A stretch of DNA of 64,000 nucleotides from Nioella nitratireducens. Lineage in GTDB: Bacteria > Pseudomonadota > Alphaproteobacteria > Rhodobacterales > Rhodobacteraceae. This document shows, piece by piece, positions 1-9,277 of this stretch (position 1 is the first letter of the stretch; each line of letters begins with the position of its first letter). Below the pieces are notes generated by a model. That model saw only the letters and a list, made by a program, of their open reading frames with translations. It did not search any database and was not told the DNA's origin. Location: the NCBI RefSeq assembly GCF_001879715.1, contig NZ_MNBW01000002.1, forward strand, positions 1 through 64,000. The letters run 5' to 3'. The position numbers and the translations under genes are program-made.

Positions 1-46
1 CGACCTTCGCCTTGAACTCGGGCGCGTGCTGCTTGCGTTTCGACAT
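1..46 (-). CDS. IS3-family transposase OrfA, N-terminal fragment
   Basis: Only the first 15 codons are inside the window. The reading MSKRKQHAPEFKAKV matches the start of OrfA helix-turn-helix transposase subunits of the IS3 family, which normally are made with OrfB by a -1 frameshift. The start at 46 has a clear AAGGAG ten bases upstream. Everything beyond residue 15 is outside the window, so activity cannot be judged. Confidence 0.7.
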   Translation of the reverse strand, partial: MSKRKQHAPEFKAKV

Positions 47-118
47 CTCTGATCTCCTTCTCGTCGAAGATCAGCAAACTGCAATTCGTAGCTTATGTCA
101 GTGTCCGAAATTCGGGGG
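1..118 (-). mobile_element. IS3-family insertion sequence, left part only
   Basis: This is the end of an insertion sequence that continues beyond the left edge of the window. On the minus strand an ATG at 46 opens a frame reading MSKRKQHAPEFKAKV, the usual N-terminus of IS3-family OrfA transposases, behind an AAGGAG ribosome site at 56-61. The element end is placed near 118 because the neighbouring methyltransferase frame leaves its own sequence there and runs into a short tail, PEFRTLT, followed by stop, encoded by the element. The exact terminal inverted repeat cannot be confirmed because the other end is outside the window. Confidence 0.75.
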
Positions 119-1217
119 GTAGCTCACCCCACTTGCCATTCTTCTTTTGGTTCTGGGCGGTGAAGTCTCTATGAACCCACGGCCCTTTAGGGTCATTGTC
201 TGGGTTCTTATACTCTGCGCGCTGCTTGTCCGTCATGGGCAAGCGATTGGCGCTTTCCTCAAAGATGGTCTTGAAGGTGCCATTGGACCGCTTGGTTGTG
301 CCTTGCTCACGGGCAAAGACAAGAATGTTGTCATGTGAGTTGCCAAGAATAACGCGGTCGTCGGGTGAAGTTCGCTTCTGCCACGCAATATGCGCTACAA
401 ACTTTTCACGTCCGAAGACCTCATCCATCATCACTTTCGCATAGTGTACTTCCGTATCATCCAGTGTAACGAAGATTGCACCATCGCGAGTGAGTAGCGA
501 CTTTGCTATTTCAAGTCGCCCCTTGAAGAAGGTCAGCCAAGCCGAATGGTTGAAGCGGTCATTGTACCGGAACCCATCATTGCCAGTGTTATAGGGCGGG
601 TCGATATAGATCAGCTTCACCTCGCCCGCATAGCGCGCTTTCAGCGAATGCAGCGCCAGCAGGTTGTTGCCCTTGATCAGCAGGTTGTCATCGTCCGACA
701 CCTCGCCCACGGGCTTGGCCTTCCCCGCTGCCACTGCCTCGCCATCCCAGCGTTCCCAGCCGGTCAGCACCTTGGGTTCAAACAGCCGCGTGATGTCGTC
801 CGGGGCCAGCGTCGTGTTCCAGAACACCTCGTCGCGCTTGCGGTCCTCCTTCGTCATGCCGCCTTCCAGCACGCAGTCCTTGTAGGGCCACGCCAGCACC
901 ACGTCGCGCGACTGGCTCAGGTAATCGCCGCGCCCATCGGTCAGCCCGATCCGGTTCTTGAAGGCCGTGTAGCTGTCGGGCAGGAAGGCTTTGTTGGACA
1001 CGAAGTCCTGAAACTTCACCTTGTCGAACACCAGCGCCCCGGCCACCGGCGTGAAGAAATGGTCCTTGATCGTATCGGACTGCATCAACAGCTCCAACAG
1101 ACGCGCGTCCATGTTCAACGCCGCCTCGATCACCGCATTCTTGAGGATCGCCCCATCCGAGATGTACGCCTGTTCGGCTTGGAGAAGCGCGGTCAGGTCA
1201 TCGAGAAGGTTCTGCAT
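93..1217 (-). pseudogene. Type III-like adenine DNA methyltransferase (Mod), disrupted by IS
   Basis: This is the N-terminal part (about 367 native residues) of a site-specific DNA adenine methyltransferase of beta type, as found in type III restriction systems. The catalytic DPPYNTG motif IV sits at residues 206-212, preceded by an LLIKGNNLLALHSL stretch typical of Mod proteins. In beta-class enzymes the target-recognition region and the S-adenosylmethionine motif (FxGxG) follow motif IV. Both are missing, because the frame runs into the IS end near position 118 and stops after a foreign tail (PEFRTLT). The remnant should therefore be inactive. A restriction (Res) partner, if present, would lie beyond the left edge. 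The start at 1217 is the first Met and gives the usual Mod N-terminus. Confidence 0.8.
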
Positions 1218-1341
1218 GGATGGTCGCCCCTGTGTCGGTCTTTTCGCCCTTTGTGCCTGACGGGACAGGGAAAATCCAGACGCGATGGGCCACGGGCCTT
1301 ATTTGCCCCGGTAATGGGGATTTTGATTTTATAGGGGCAGT

Positions 1342-2676
1342 TCAACGTAGGGCGTAGGACCGGGTGACTTTGACAGGGGGAACCTGCCCCAGCCTTGCCT
1401 TGAAGGTGTCCTTCATCACCTGCACCAGTTCCCGTTCCAGATGGGCCTGCACGATGAAGGCGTCATGGATGGGCAGGATCGCATGGCCCGGCCTGACAAA
1501 GTGCAGCATGATCGCTTCCGCCAGATCGCTTTCCAGCCGTTGCAAGGTCAGGCCCTTGTCGGTGCCCAGCATGGCGGGAACCATCGGGAAGGCGTCCAGC
1601 ACCTTGGCGCGAAAGTCCTCTGCCGTCATGCCCCACCGGGCGCTGTCGAAGTTGCGGGGTTCTTCTGTCATGCCTGTCTTGGAGTTGAGAAGGGCGGCAA
1701 GCGTGGCCTTTGCGTGGTCCCGCAAGTCATCGGGCGCATTCGCCCCCACTATTGGAGAATAAGGATCATCCGGTATGGGCTGGCCTGCCTCTGCCAACAG
1801 CACCGCCGGGTTGAAGCCCCGGAAGTCTGCTTCGATGGTGTGCTGCCCGTCTATGGTAATCGCGGGGCGAACATGGCTTTTGACGTTCTGCCACCACCCG
1901 CCATAAAACCGGCCCCCGTGGTCGAAGTCGCCCCGGTTGAACACACGGTGCAGGCGCACCTTGCGACCTTGGTATTCGGGTTTTCGGTCATGGATCGTAA
2001 GCGTGCGCGTGGTGTCTATGTCGGTCGCGTCCAGCTTTGCATTGATCTCGTCCAGACGTGCCCGCATATCATCAACCTCAGGCGTGTCATTATATCCGCA
2101 AAGCTGATCTTTGGCGTCCTTCAAACGTATGGTTTCTTTGCCTTTGTCCACTCGAAAGTCGGCAAAGGTCCAATCATCCGCTTGCAGTTCCGCTTCGCCT
2201 TTTTCGGTCAATGCAAAGCGGCTGGTTTGACTATGGCCGGGAAGATTGAAGCCGCGCTTGACCATCTCGACATAGCCATGTTTGCACAAACAGTCCTGCA
2301 CCAGTCTGACCCGATCCGCTGTCATGTATTCGGGTCTGTATCGCTTTTCGCGGTCCAAAGCGTCTTTGCTCCGATACATGCCGATTGTGGTCGGCCACTT
2401 GTTGCACTGCGCACGCATGAGGTTTGCAAGGATTGCACTGCCGCAGTCGATAAACTTCTGTTCAGTATCTCGGCTTGGTTTGCGGTGCGGGAAAGAAGCA
2501 GCCCATTTCGCGCACACGTCATCCATAAGCAAGTCGATGAGGTTTTGAGCATCTGGGTTGGATGAAACGAGATAGGGTTCAAACGCCCACGACTGACCCC
2601 CGAGTTGATTGGGCAACTTCGCGGCCAATGCCTGTACTTTCAAAACAAGTGCGGACTTGGGTTCATCGGTCATCAT
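1342..2676 (-). CDS. Uncharacterised protein with compact family-A DNA polymerase-like motifs
   Basis: About 444 residues if it starts at the double Met (2676/2673). The open frame extends to 3012, but the extra part is low-complexity and covers a repeat array, so it is taken as non-coding. Residues 122-160 look like a winged helix (DRVRLVQDCLCKHGYVEM onwards). From residue 254 there is GGRFYGGWWQ, then IEADFRGFN (282-289), then R-DHA-K-ATLAALLNSKTG (319-335), then LPIHDAFIV (401-409). The order and spacing resemble motifs A, B (R-x3-K) and C (HD) of family A DNA polymerases, with the catalytic Asp residues kept and the motif C Glu replaced by Ala. No exonuclease or thumb region is visible. 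Similar proteins occur as hypothetical genes on mobile DNA, to my knowledge. It lies upstream of the disrupted methyltransferase on the same strand. A replication role is inference. Confidence 0.6.
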   Translation of the reverse strand: MMTDEPKSALVLKVQALAAKLPNQLGGQSWAFEPYLVSSNPDAQNLIDLLMDDVCAKWAASFPHRKPSRDTEQKFIDCGSAILANLMRAQCNKWPTTIGMYRSKDALDREKRYRPEYMTADRVRLVQDCLCKHGYVEMVKRGFNLPGHSQTSRFALTEKGEAELQADDWTFADFRVDKGKETIRLKDAKDQLCGYNDTPEVDDMRARLDEINAKLDATDIDTTRTLTIHDRKPEYQGRKVRLHRVFNRGDFDHGGRFYGGWWQNVKSHVRPAITIDGQHTIEADFRGFNPAVLLAEAGQPIPDDPYSPIVGANAPDDLRDHAKATLAALLNSKTGMTEEPRNFDSARWGMTAEDFRAKVLDAFPMVPAMLGTDKGLTLQRLESDLAEAIMLHFVRPGHAILPIHDAFIVQAHLERELVQVMKDTFKARLGQVPPVKVTRSYALR

Positions 2677-2708
2677 AAAATCTCGACACATTTTTTCGTG
2701 GCCCCATC

Positions 2709-2928
2709 TATACATTGCCACGCGCCAACTTCCCCCATACCCCACCCGCCCGGTGAGGGACACGCCCCGGTTCGCGCCTCGCCCGCACCATAGGACACAG
2801 GAAGCGCGATAGAGCCAGCACCCGCACCACCTGTAGAGGGAAAGGAGCGCCAAGACGTGCCACCCCCCCTCACTATAGGACAAAGGGACAGCCAAGGCGG
2901 CATTCGCGCCACCTATAGGGCGATAGGA
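2709..2928 (-). repeat. Array of degenerate repeats about 42 bp apart (iteron-like)
   Basis: At least four related blocks lie upstream of the polymerase-like gene. Read on the plus strand they are CACCATAGGACACAGG (around 2787-2801), CACCTGTAGAGGGAAAGG (2827-2844), CTCACTATAGGACAAAGG (2870-2886) and CACCTATAGGGCGATAGG (2910-2928). The TAG steps fall at 2791, 2834, 2876 and 2916, so the spacing is 43, 42 and 40 bp, close to four helical turns. Weaker copies may lie near 2711 and 2754. The core is the palindrome CCTATAGG. The arrangement fits a replication origin or a multi-site operator for the gene just downstream. Confidence 0.5.
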
Positions 2929-3340
2929 AGGCCACCTGAGCGACACCCGGCGGTTGACAGAAACACAACTTGGACAGCATAAGTGTGACACGAAGTGCGA
3001 CACACAACTCAACCTTGCACTCGATTATTCAAGCCTTCCAGTGGCTTAGAAAAATGGTAGCGGGTCCGGTACTCGCCTCCACCCCTTCCCCGACATGAAT
3101 ACCCCGCTCGACCGGCCTTTTTCGGGCCATGGCAGGGGTGTCCCGCTGCCGGGTCTTGCGTCTTTTGAGCAAGATCAAGGACAGCGCCCGGAATGTCCGA
3201 CAAGGCTGGCGCATCCAATCCACGCGACAATGGCCCGAGGGTTGACAGCGTCGTGATGGTGCATTAGCTCCACAATTAATTAACACTGTCAATAATATCG
3301 TACGCAGACTTCACACGCTTCGGCCCGCAAGGAACACCGC
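2929..3340. other. Intergenic region between the accessory region and the RND operon
   Basis: No convincing gene is seen in these 412 bases. It contains an FNR-type box at 3165-3178 and a 7-bp inverted repeat, TTGACAG at 3242-3248 and CTGTCAA at 3286-3292, with an AT-rich spacer just before the efflux operon. That inverted repeat could be an operator for the efflux genes, but no adjacent regulator gene is present. Confidence 0.4.
3165..3178. promoter_or_regulatory. Candidate FNR/FnrL box
   Basis: TTGAGCAAGATCAA differs from the FNR consensus TTGAT-N4-ATCAA at one of ten defined positions. It lies 163 bp upstream of the efflux operon. An Fnr-type regulator gene is present elsewhere in this window (31622-32392). 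Whether the site is used is unknown. Confidence 0.4.
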
Positions 3341-4348
3341 ATGACACGCCACCGCAGCCCCCTGCCCCCCCTTCGCCCGGTTGTCCGGGCGGTTGCCCTG
3401 ACCCTTGCCCTTGCCCTGACCGGACAGGCCAGCTTTGCGCAAACCGCCTATCCCGTTGAAACCCGGCAAATCACTGACTGGAAGTCGGTCTATGGCCGGA
3501 TTGAACCTCGACGGCAGATTCCGGCCCGGGCGCGGCTCGGCGGGACGCTTGAGACATTGGAGGTCAGCGAGGGCGATCTGGTCGAGGCCGGTGACGTTCT
3601 GGGCCGCGTGATCTCGATCTCGCTGCAATACCAGCTCGCCGCTTCCGAGGCGCAACTGGAAGCGCTGCGGTCGCAACTGGACAACGCCGAGGCAGAGCTG
3701 ACCCGCGGTGAGGAACTGCTTGCGCGCGGGGTGACGACGGCGCAGCGTCTGGATGCCCTGCGCACGCAAGTGGATGTGTTGCAAAACCAGATCGCCGCGA
3801 CCGAGGCCGAGGGGCGCGTCATTTCCCAGCAACTGTCAGAAGGCGCGGTGCTGGCCCCGATCTCGGGCCGTGTCCTGACGGTGCCGGTGGCCGCCGGTGC
3901 CGTGGTAATGCCGGGGGAATCCGTGGCAACGGTGGGCGGCGGCGGGCTGTTCCTGCGCCTTGCGGTGCCGGAACGACATGCCCCCCTGATGGCGGAAGGC
4001 GACCGGATCGAAATCAGCGCGGGCGATACCGCGATCGAAGGCCGACTCGCCCGAATCTACCCACAGATCGAGAACGGCCGCGTGCTGGCCGATGTCGAGG
4101 TCGAGGGGCTGGACGACCGGTTCGTCGATGCCCGCGTGCTGGTGCGCCTGCCCATTGGCGAGCGTCCGGCGATCCTTGTGCCGCAAGCGGCACTCGACCA
4201 CCGCTTCGGCCTTGATTACATCACCGTCGGCCAAGACTCCCCCCGCGAGCGGGTGGTGCAGATCGGCGACATTCACATGATCGACGGCACGCCCATGGTC
4301 GAAATCCTCGCAGGGATCGGCGATGGCGACACGGTGGTGCTGCCATGA
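3341..4348 (+). CDS. RND efflux periplasmic adaptor (membrane fusion protein)
   Basis: A 335-residue adaptor that would join an inner-membrane RND pump to an outer-membrane channel. An N-terminal signal peptide (hydrophobic VVRAVALTLALALTGQASFA, cleavage near residue 33) is followed by a first lipoyl half (GGTLETLEVSEGDLVEAGDVLG), a coiled-coil hairpin around residues 95-160 with many Gln, Glu and Leu, a second lipoyl half (GAVLAPISGRVLTVPV) and beta-barrel regions. It begins at ATG 3341 behind AAGGA and overlaps the pump gene by four bases (ATGA), so the two are translationally coupled. The outer-membrane component and a regulator are not in the window, and the substrate cannot be told from sequence. 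Confidence 0.85.
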   Translation: MTRHRSPLPPLRPVVRAVALTLALALTGQASFAQTAYPVETRQITDWKSVYGRIEPRRQIPARARLGGTLETLEVSEGDLVEAGDVLGRVISISLQYQLAASEAQLEALRSQLDNAEAELTRGEELLARGVTTAQRLDALRTQVDVLQNQIAATEAEGRVISQQLSEGAVLAPISGRVLTVPVAAGAVVMPGESVATVGGGGLFLRLAVPERHAPLMAEGDRIEISAGDTAIEGRLARIYPQIENGRVLADVEVEGLDDRFVDARVLVRLPIGERPAILVPQAALDHRFGLDYITVGQDSPRERVVQIGDIHMIDGTPMVEILAGIGDGDTVVLP

Positions 4349-7300
4349 CCACCCCCTCTCATGACACCCAAGGCAAATCCGGCGGCCTCGGCTTGGCCGG
4401 GAACCTGACACGCGCCTTCATTCGCTCGCCCCTGACACCGCTCTTGATGCTGGCGGCCCTGGCCATGGGCCTGATCGCGCTGATGGCCGTCCCGCGCGAA
4501 GAAGAGCCGCAAATTTCCGTGCCGATGGTCAATATCCTGATCCAGGCACCCGGGCTGGTGGCCGAGGATGTGGTCAATCTGGTCACGCAACCCATGGAAG
4601 GCATCTTGCGCGCCATCCCGGATGTAGAGCACGTCTACTCTCAGACCAACGATTATCAGACCATGATCACCGCCCGGTTCGAGGTCGGCACCTCGTCCGA
4701 CGCGGCTATCCTGCGCGTCCACGAACGGATTCGCGCCAACATGGATCGCATCCCGGTGGGCATCCCCGAACCGCTGATCATCGGGCGCGGCATCGACGAT
4801 GTGGCCATCGTCACCCTGACGCTCAGCGGCGCGCCGGGCAGCGAGGTCGGGGCCAATGCCCTGTCCGATATCGCCCGCGAATTGCGCGGCGAGTTGGAGC
4901 GGGTCGAGGATGTGGGCCTTAGCTATGTCGTTGGCGAAGCGTCAGAATCCATTCGGATCACCCCCGACCCCGAGCGACTGGCGCTTTATGGTGTCACCTT
5001 GCAACAACTGGCGCAGAAAGTGGCTGGCGCGAACCGCACCCTGAACGCGGGCACGCTCTATGACGACGGCGAAGAAATTACTCTGCTCGCCGGGCAAAGC
5101 CTCGTCTCGCCCACCGAAATCGCAGGATTGTTGCTGACCACCCGTGATGAACGCCCGGTCTACGTCGCCGATGTGGCCGATATTTCCTTTGTCGAGGACA
5201 TGTCCGACCATCGTGTGTTCCAGACCACCCGCGACGCGGACGGCACCCTTGACCGGCGCCCGGCGGTGACACTGGCCTTTGCCAAGCGTGCGGGCGCCAA
5301 TGCGGTAACAGTGGCAGAAGACCTGCTGCACCGGGTCGAGGCGCTGGAAGGCAGCCTGATCCCCGACAGCGTGCAGGTGGACATCACCCGCGACTATGGC
5401 GAAACGGCACAGCACAAGGCCGACAAGCTGTTGCTGAAACTGTTCCTCGCCACCCTGTCCATCGTCGTGCTGACCTTGCTGACCATCGGCTGGCGCGAAA
5501 GCGTCGTCGTGGCCATCGTCATCCCAGTGACAATCCTGCTGACGCTTTTCGCGGCTTGGGCCATGGGCTACACGCTGAACAGGGTGTCACTCTTCGCTTT
5601 GATCTTCTCGATCGGGATTCTCGTCGATGACGCCATCGTGGTGATCGAGAACATCGCCCGCCACTGGGCCATGCCCGGAACCCGCACCCGCGTTCAACGC
5701 GCCATCGACGGCGTGGCCGAAGTGGGCAACCCCACCATTGTGGCGACCCTGACCGTTGTCGCCGCCCTGCTGCCGATGCTGTTCGTGTCCGGCCTGATGG
5801 GCCCCTATATGAGCCCAATTCCGGCGGTGGCCTCGGCGGCAATGATCCTGTCGTTCTTCATCGCGGTCATCGTGACGCCGTGGCTGATGATGAAAGTCTC
5901 GGGCAAGATGGACATGTCACATCACGGCCACGACGGCGCAAGCGGCGGCTTCCTTGGACGGCTGTTCACCAAGGTCGCGCGGCCGATCCTGAAAACACGC
6001 CCGCGCGCCGGGGGCTTTCTGATCGTCGCAACGGTGCTGTCCTTCGGCTCGCTCGCCCTGCTCTACACGCAGGACGTGACGGTCAAGCTGCTGCCTTACG
6101 ACAACAAGGACGAGCTTGCCGTGGTCTTTGACCTGCCCGAGGGCAGCGCGCTGGAAGACACCGACGCGCTGGCGCAGGCCGTGGCCGAAATTGCCCTGTC
6201 GATGCCCGAGGTGGACTCGGTCGAAACCTATGCCGGCACCGCCGCGCCGTTCAATTTCAACGGGCTGGTGCGCCACTACTTCCTGCGCCAGGCACCACAC
6301 CTCGGCGATGTGCAGATCAACCTTGGCGAGCGCGAGCGCACGAGCCACGAAATCGCGCTCGACCTGCGCGAGCGGTTGGCCGACCTGGAGCTTCCGGAAG
6401 GCACCCGCCTGCGCACGGTCGAACCGCCCCCCGGCCCGCCCGTGATGGCGACCCTGCTGGCCGAGGTCTATGGCCCCGATGCCGAAACCCGCCGCAACGT
6501 GGCCCGGCAGGTGCGGGCAGCCTTTGAAAGCGTGGATTTCGTGGTCGATGTGGACGACACCTTCGCCACGCCCGCCCGGCGGATGCGCTTGCTGCTCTCG
6601 CCCGACGATCTGGAATTCTACGGCGTGACCGAGGCCGATGTGCTGGATACCATCGCCACCCTGAACGGCGAACGGGTGGTGGGCTATTCGCACCGCGGCG
6701 ACGACCGTGATCCCCTGCCCATCGTGATCGGGCCGGACCGGGGCGACCGGGTGCTGAATGAGAGCTTCCTCTCCACCCCCGTGCCCGCCAACCTGCTGCC
6801 GGGCGCGCGCGGCGTGGTCGAGCTTGGCGACGTGGTGCAGGTGGTCGAGGAAAGCGCCTCGCCGATGATCTTCCGCCGCAATGGCCGCCCAGCAGAAATG
6901 GTGATGGCAGAGCTTGCAGGCCGGTTCGAGGCACCGCTTTACGGTATCATCGACGTGAACGCGGCGCTGCAAGCGATGGATTGGGGCGACACGCCCCAAC
7001 CCGAGATCAGCCTGCACGGCCAGCCCGAGGATGAAAGCCACCCCACCGTTTTGTGGGACGGCGAGTGGGAGGTCACGTGGGTCACCTTCCGCGACATGGG
7101 CGCAGCCTTTGGCGTGGCGCTGTTGGGCATCTATGTTCTGGTGGTGGCGCAGTTCGGGTCTTTCCGCCTGCCGCTGGTGGTGCTGACGCCGGTGCCGCTG
7201 ACCTTCCTCGGCATCATGGCCGGGCACTGGCTGTGGGGCGCGCCGTTCACCGCCACCTCGATGATCGGCTTCATCGCGCTTGCAGGCATTATCGTGCGCA

Positions 7301-7557
7301 ACTCGATCCTGTTGGTCGATTTCATCCGCAACGCCGATACCGAGGGCAAGACCCAGCTCGATATCCTGCTGGAGGCCGGGGCGATCCGCTTCAAGCCGAT
7401 CCTGCTCACGGCGCTGGCCGCCATGTTCGGCGCGACGATCATCTTGAGCGACCCGATCTTTCAGGGTCTGGCGCTGTCGCTGCTATTCGGCCTGCTGACC
7501 TCGACGCTGCTGACAGTGCTGGTGATCCCGGCAATCTACCGCGTGCTGAAAAGCTGA
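4345..7557 (+). CDS. RND efflux permease (AcrB/HAE1-like)
   Basis: A 1070-residue inner-membrane proton-driven pump, the usual size for the family. The first membrane helix follows a short cytoplasmic tail (about residues 28-50). Two large periplasmic loops, each after a helix, and two clusters of membrane helices (about 340-530 and 870-1060) give the standard duplicated layout. The helix-4 signature GILVDDAIVVIENI is present, with the paired Asp residues used in proton relay. It overlaps the adaptor gene by four bases and is followed by a strong terminator. Substrate range cannot be inferred, and the sequence looks closer to the proteobacterial multidrug type than to the heavy-metal type. 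Confidence 0.9.
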   Translation: MTTPSHDTQGKSGGLGLAGNLTRAFIRSPLTPLLMLAALAMGLIALMAVPREEEPQISVPMVNILIQAPGLVAEDVVNLVTQPMEGILRAIPDVEHVYSQTNDYQTMITARFEVGTSSDAAILRVHERIRANMDRIPVGIPEPLIIGRGIDDVAIVTLTLSGAPGSEVGANALSDIARELRGELERVEDVGLSYVVGEASESIRITPDPERLALYGVTLQQLAQKVAGANRTLNAGTLYDDGEEITLLAGQSLVSPTEIAGLLLTTRDERPVYVADVADISFVEDMSDHRVFQTTRDADGTLDRRPAVTLAFAKRAGANAVTVAEDLLHRVEALEGSLIPDSVQVDITRDYGETAQHKADKLLLKLFLATLSIVVLTLLTIGWRESVVVAIVIPVTILLTLFAAWAMGYTLNRVSLFALIFSIGILVDDAIVVIENIARHWAMPGTRTRVQRAIDGVAEVGNPTIVATLTVVAALLPMLFVSGLMGPYMSPIPAVASAAMILSFFIAVIVTPWLMMKVSGKMDMSHHGHDGASGGFLGRLFTKVARPILKTRPRAGGFLIVATVLSFGSLALLYTQDVTVKLLPYDNKDELAVVFDLPEGSALEDTDALAQAVAEIALSMPEVDSVETYAGTAAPFNFNGLVRHYFLRQAPHLGDVQINLGERERTSHEIALDLRERLADLELPEGTRLRTVEPPPGPPVMATLLAEVYGPDAETRRNVARQVRAAFESVDFVVDVDDTFATPARRMRLLLSPDDLEFYGVTEADVLDTIATLNGERVVGYSHRGDDRDPLPIVIGPDRGDRVLNESFLSTPVPANLLPGARGVVELGDVVQVVEESASPMIFRRNGRPAEMVMAELAGRFEAPLYGIIDVNAALQAMDWGDTPQPEISLHGQPEDESHPTVLWDGEWEVTWVTFRDMGAAFGVALLGIYVLVVAQFGSFRLPLVVLTPVPLTFLGIMAGHWLWGAPFTATSMIGFIALAGIIVRNSILLVDFIRNADTEGKTQLDILLEAGAIRFKPILLTALAAMFGATIILSDPIFQGLALSLLFGLLTSTLLTVLVIPAIYRVLKS

Positions 7558-7575
7558 TCCTTCGGGATACGAATG

Positions 7576-7606
7576 AAAAGGGGCGGCTGTCGGGCCGCCC
7601 CTTTTT
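7576..7606. terminator. Bidirectional rho-independent terminator
   Basis: A perfect 12-bp stem, AAAAGGGGCGGC (7576-7587) with GCCGCCCCTTTT (7594-7605), has a 6-base loop and T-runs in both orientations. It sits between the end of the RND permease gene and the convergent end of hutU, serving both transcripts. Confidence 0.9.
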
Positions 7607-7609
7607 GCA

Positions 7610-9274
7610 TCACAAGATCCCCGGCAGATCCAACCCATGCTCCCGCGCGCAGTCCAGCGCGATGTCGTATCCTGCATCGGCGTGGCGCATCACGCCCGTG
7701 GCCGGGTCGTTCCACAGCACCCGCTCCAGCCGCCGGTCGGCGTCTTCGCTGCCATCACAGCAGATCACCATGCCGGAATGCTGGCTGAACCCCATGCCGA
7801 CCCCGCCACCGTGGTGCAGGCTGACCCATGTGGCGCCGCTGGCGGTGTTTAGCAACGCGTTGAGCAACGGCCAGTCGGACACGGCATCCGAGCCGTCTTT
7901 CATCGCCTCGGTTTCCCGGTTGGGCGACGCGACTGATCCGCTGTCGAGATGGTCTCGGCCGATGACCACCGGGGCTTTCAGCTCGCCATTGCGCACCATC
8001 TCGTTGAAGGCGAGGCCAAGCTTGTGCCGCACCCCCAGACCCACCCAGCAAATCCGCGCGGGCAGGCCCTGAAAGGCGATCCTTTCCCGCGCCATGTCCA
8101 GCCAGTTGTGCAGATGCGGGTCGTCGACCAGCTCTTTCACCTTGGCGTCGGTCTTGTAGATATCCTCCGGGTCGCCAGACAGCGCGGCCCACCGGAACGG
8201 CCCGATCCCCCGGCAAAACAGCGGCCGGATATAGGCGGGCACGAAACCGGGGAAGGCGAAGGCGTTTTCCAGGCCCTCTTCCAACGCCACCTGCCGGATG
8301 TTGTTGCCGTAATCCAGTGTCGGCACGCCGGCGTTCCAGAAATCGACCATGGCGGCCACATGCACCTTCATGCTGGCGCGCGCCGCCTTTTCCACCGCCT
8401 TGGGATCGCTCTCCTGCTTGTCGCGCCATTCCCCCACGCTCCAGCCCTGCGGCAGGTATCCGTGGATCGGATCGTGGGCAGAGGTCTGGTCCGTTACGAT
8501 ATCGGGATGCACCCCGCGTTTCACCAGCTCTGGGAAGACATCGGCAGCATTGCCGATCAGCGCCACTGATTTCGCGTCACCCGCCTTGGTCCAGCGGTCG
8601 ATCATGGCCAAAGCATCATCCAGCGAGGGGGTAATCTCGTCCACATAGCGGGTGCGCTTGCGAAACTCGGCGCGCGTCTCGTCGCATTCCACGGCAAGAC
8701 AGCAGGCCCCGGCCATGACGGCGGCCAAGGGCTGTGCGCCGCCCATACCGCCTAGCCCCCCGGTCAGGATCCAGCGGCCTTTCAGGTCGCCGCCGTAATG
8801 CTGGCGACCCGCCTCCATGAAGGTCTCATAGGTGCCCTGCACGATGCCCTGGCTGCCGATATAGATCCACGACCCGGCGGTCATCTGGCCATACATCGCC
8901 AGCCCGCGCTTATCGAGGTCGTTGAAATGGTCCCATGTCGCCCAATGCGGCACCAGGTTTGAATTGGCGATCAGAACCCGCGGCGCGTCCTTGTGGGTGC
9001 GAAAGACACCCACGGGCTTGCCCGACTGGACCAGCAGCGTCTGGTCGTCGTCCAGCCCGCGCAGGCTGGCCACGATCCGGTCGAAATCGTCCCACGTCCG
9101 CGCGGCGCGCCCGATGCCGCCGTAGACCACCAGCTCATGCGGGTTCTCGGCCACGTCCGGGTGCAGGTTGTTCATCAGCATCCGCAAGGGCGCCTCAGTG
9201 AGCCAGCTTTTCGCGGTCAGCTCAGTGCCAGTGGCGGGGAACACATCGCGGATGTTGTGGCGTGGATTGGTCAT
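7610..9274 (-). CDS. hutU: Urocanate hydratase
   Basis: HutU, 554 residues, adds water across urocanate to give imidazolonepropionate using a tightly bound NAD+ as electrophile. The family sequence is clear throughout, including [15 protein letters not shown] near the N-terminus, the Gly-rich [13 protein letters not shown] stretch around residue 175 and the [21 protein letters not shown] region. It is the last gene of the minus-strand hutI-hutH-hutG-hutU operon, three bases after hutG, and ends just before a shared terminator. Confidence 0.97.
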   Translation of the reverse strand: MTNPRHNIRDVFPATGTELTAKSWLTEAPLRMLMNNLHPDVAENPHELVVYGGIGRAARTWDDFDRIVASLRGLDDDQTLLVQSGKPVGVFRTHKDAPRVLIANSNLVPHWATWDHFNDLDKRGLAMYGQMTAGSWIYIGSQGIVQGTYETFMEAGRQHYGGDLKGRWILTGGLGGMGGAQPLAAVMAGACCLAVECDETRAEFRKRTRYVDEITPSLDDALAMIDRWTKAGDAKSVALIGNAADVFPELVKRGVHPDIVTDQTSAHDPIHGYLPQGWSVGEWRDKQESDPKAVEKAARASMKVHVAAMVDFWNAGVPTLDYGNNIRQVALEEGLENAFAFPGFVPAYIRPLFCRGIGPFRWAALSGDPEDIYKTDAKVKELVDDPHLHNWLDMARERIAFQGLPARICWVGLGVRHKLGLAFNEMVRNGELKAPVVIGRDHLDSGSVASPNRETEAMKDGSDAVSDWPLLNALLNTASGATWVSLHHGGGVGMGFSQHSGMVICCDGSEDADRRLERVLWNDPATGVMRHADAGYDIALDCAREHGLDLPGIL

Positions 9275-9277
9275 GGG

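Noticed and set aside
2870-2886. T7-like phage promoter (TCACTATAGG)
   Set aside because: Only about ten bases of the 23-base promoter match, and the same core recurs in the neighbouring repeats, so it is part of the repeat family.
2677-3012. N-terminal extension of the polymerase-like protein to position 3012
   Set aside because: The added 112 residues are low-complexity, have no ribosome site and cover the repeat array. Better starts exist at 2676 and 2673.
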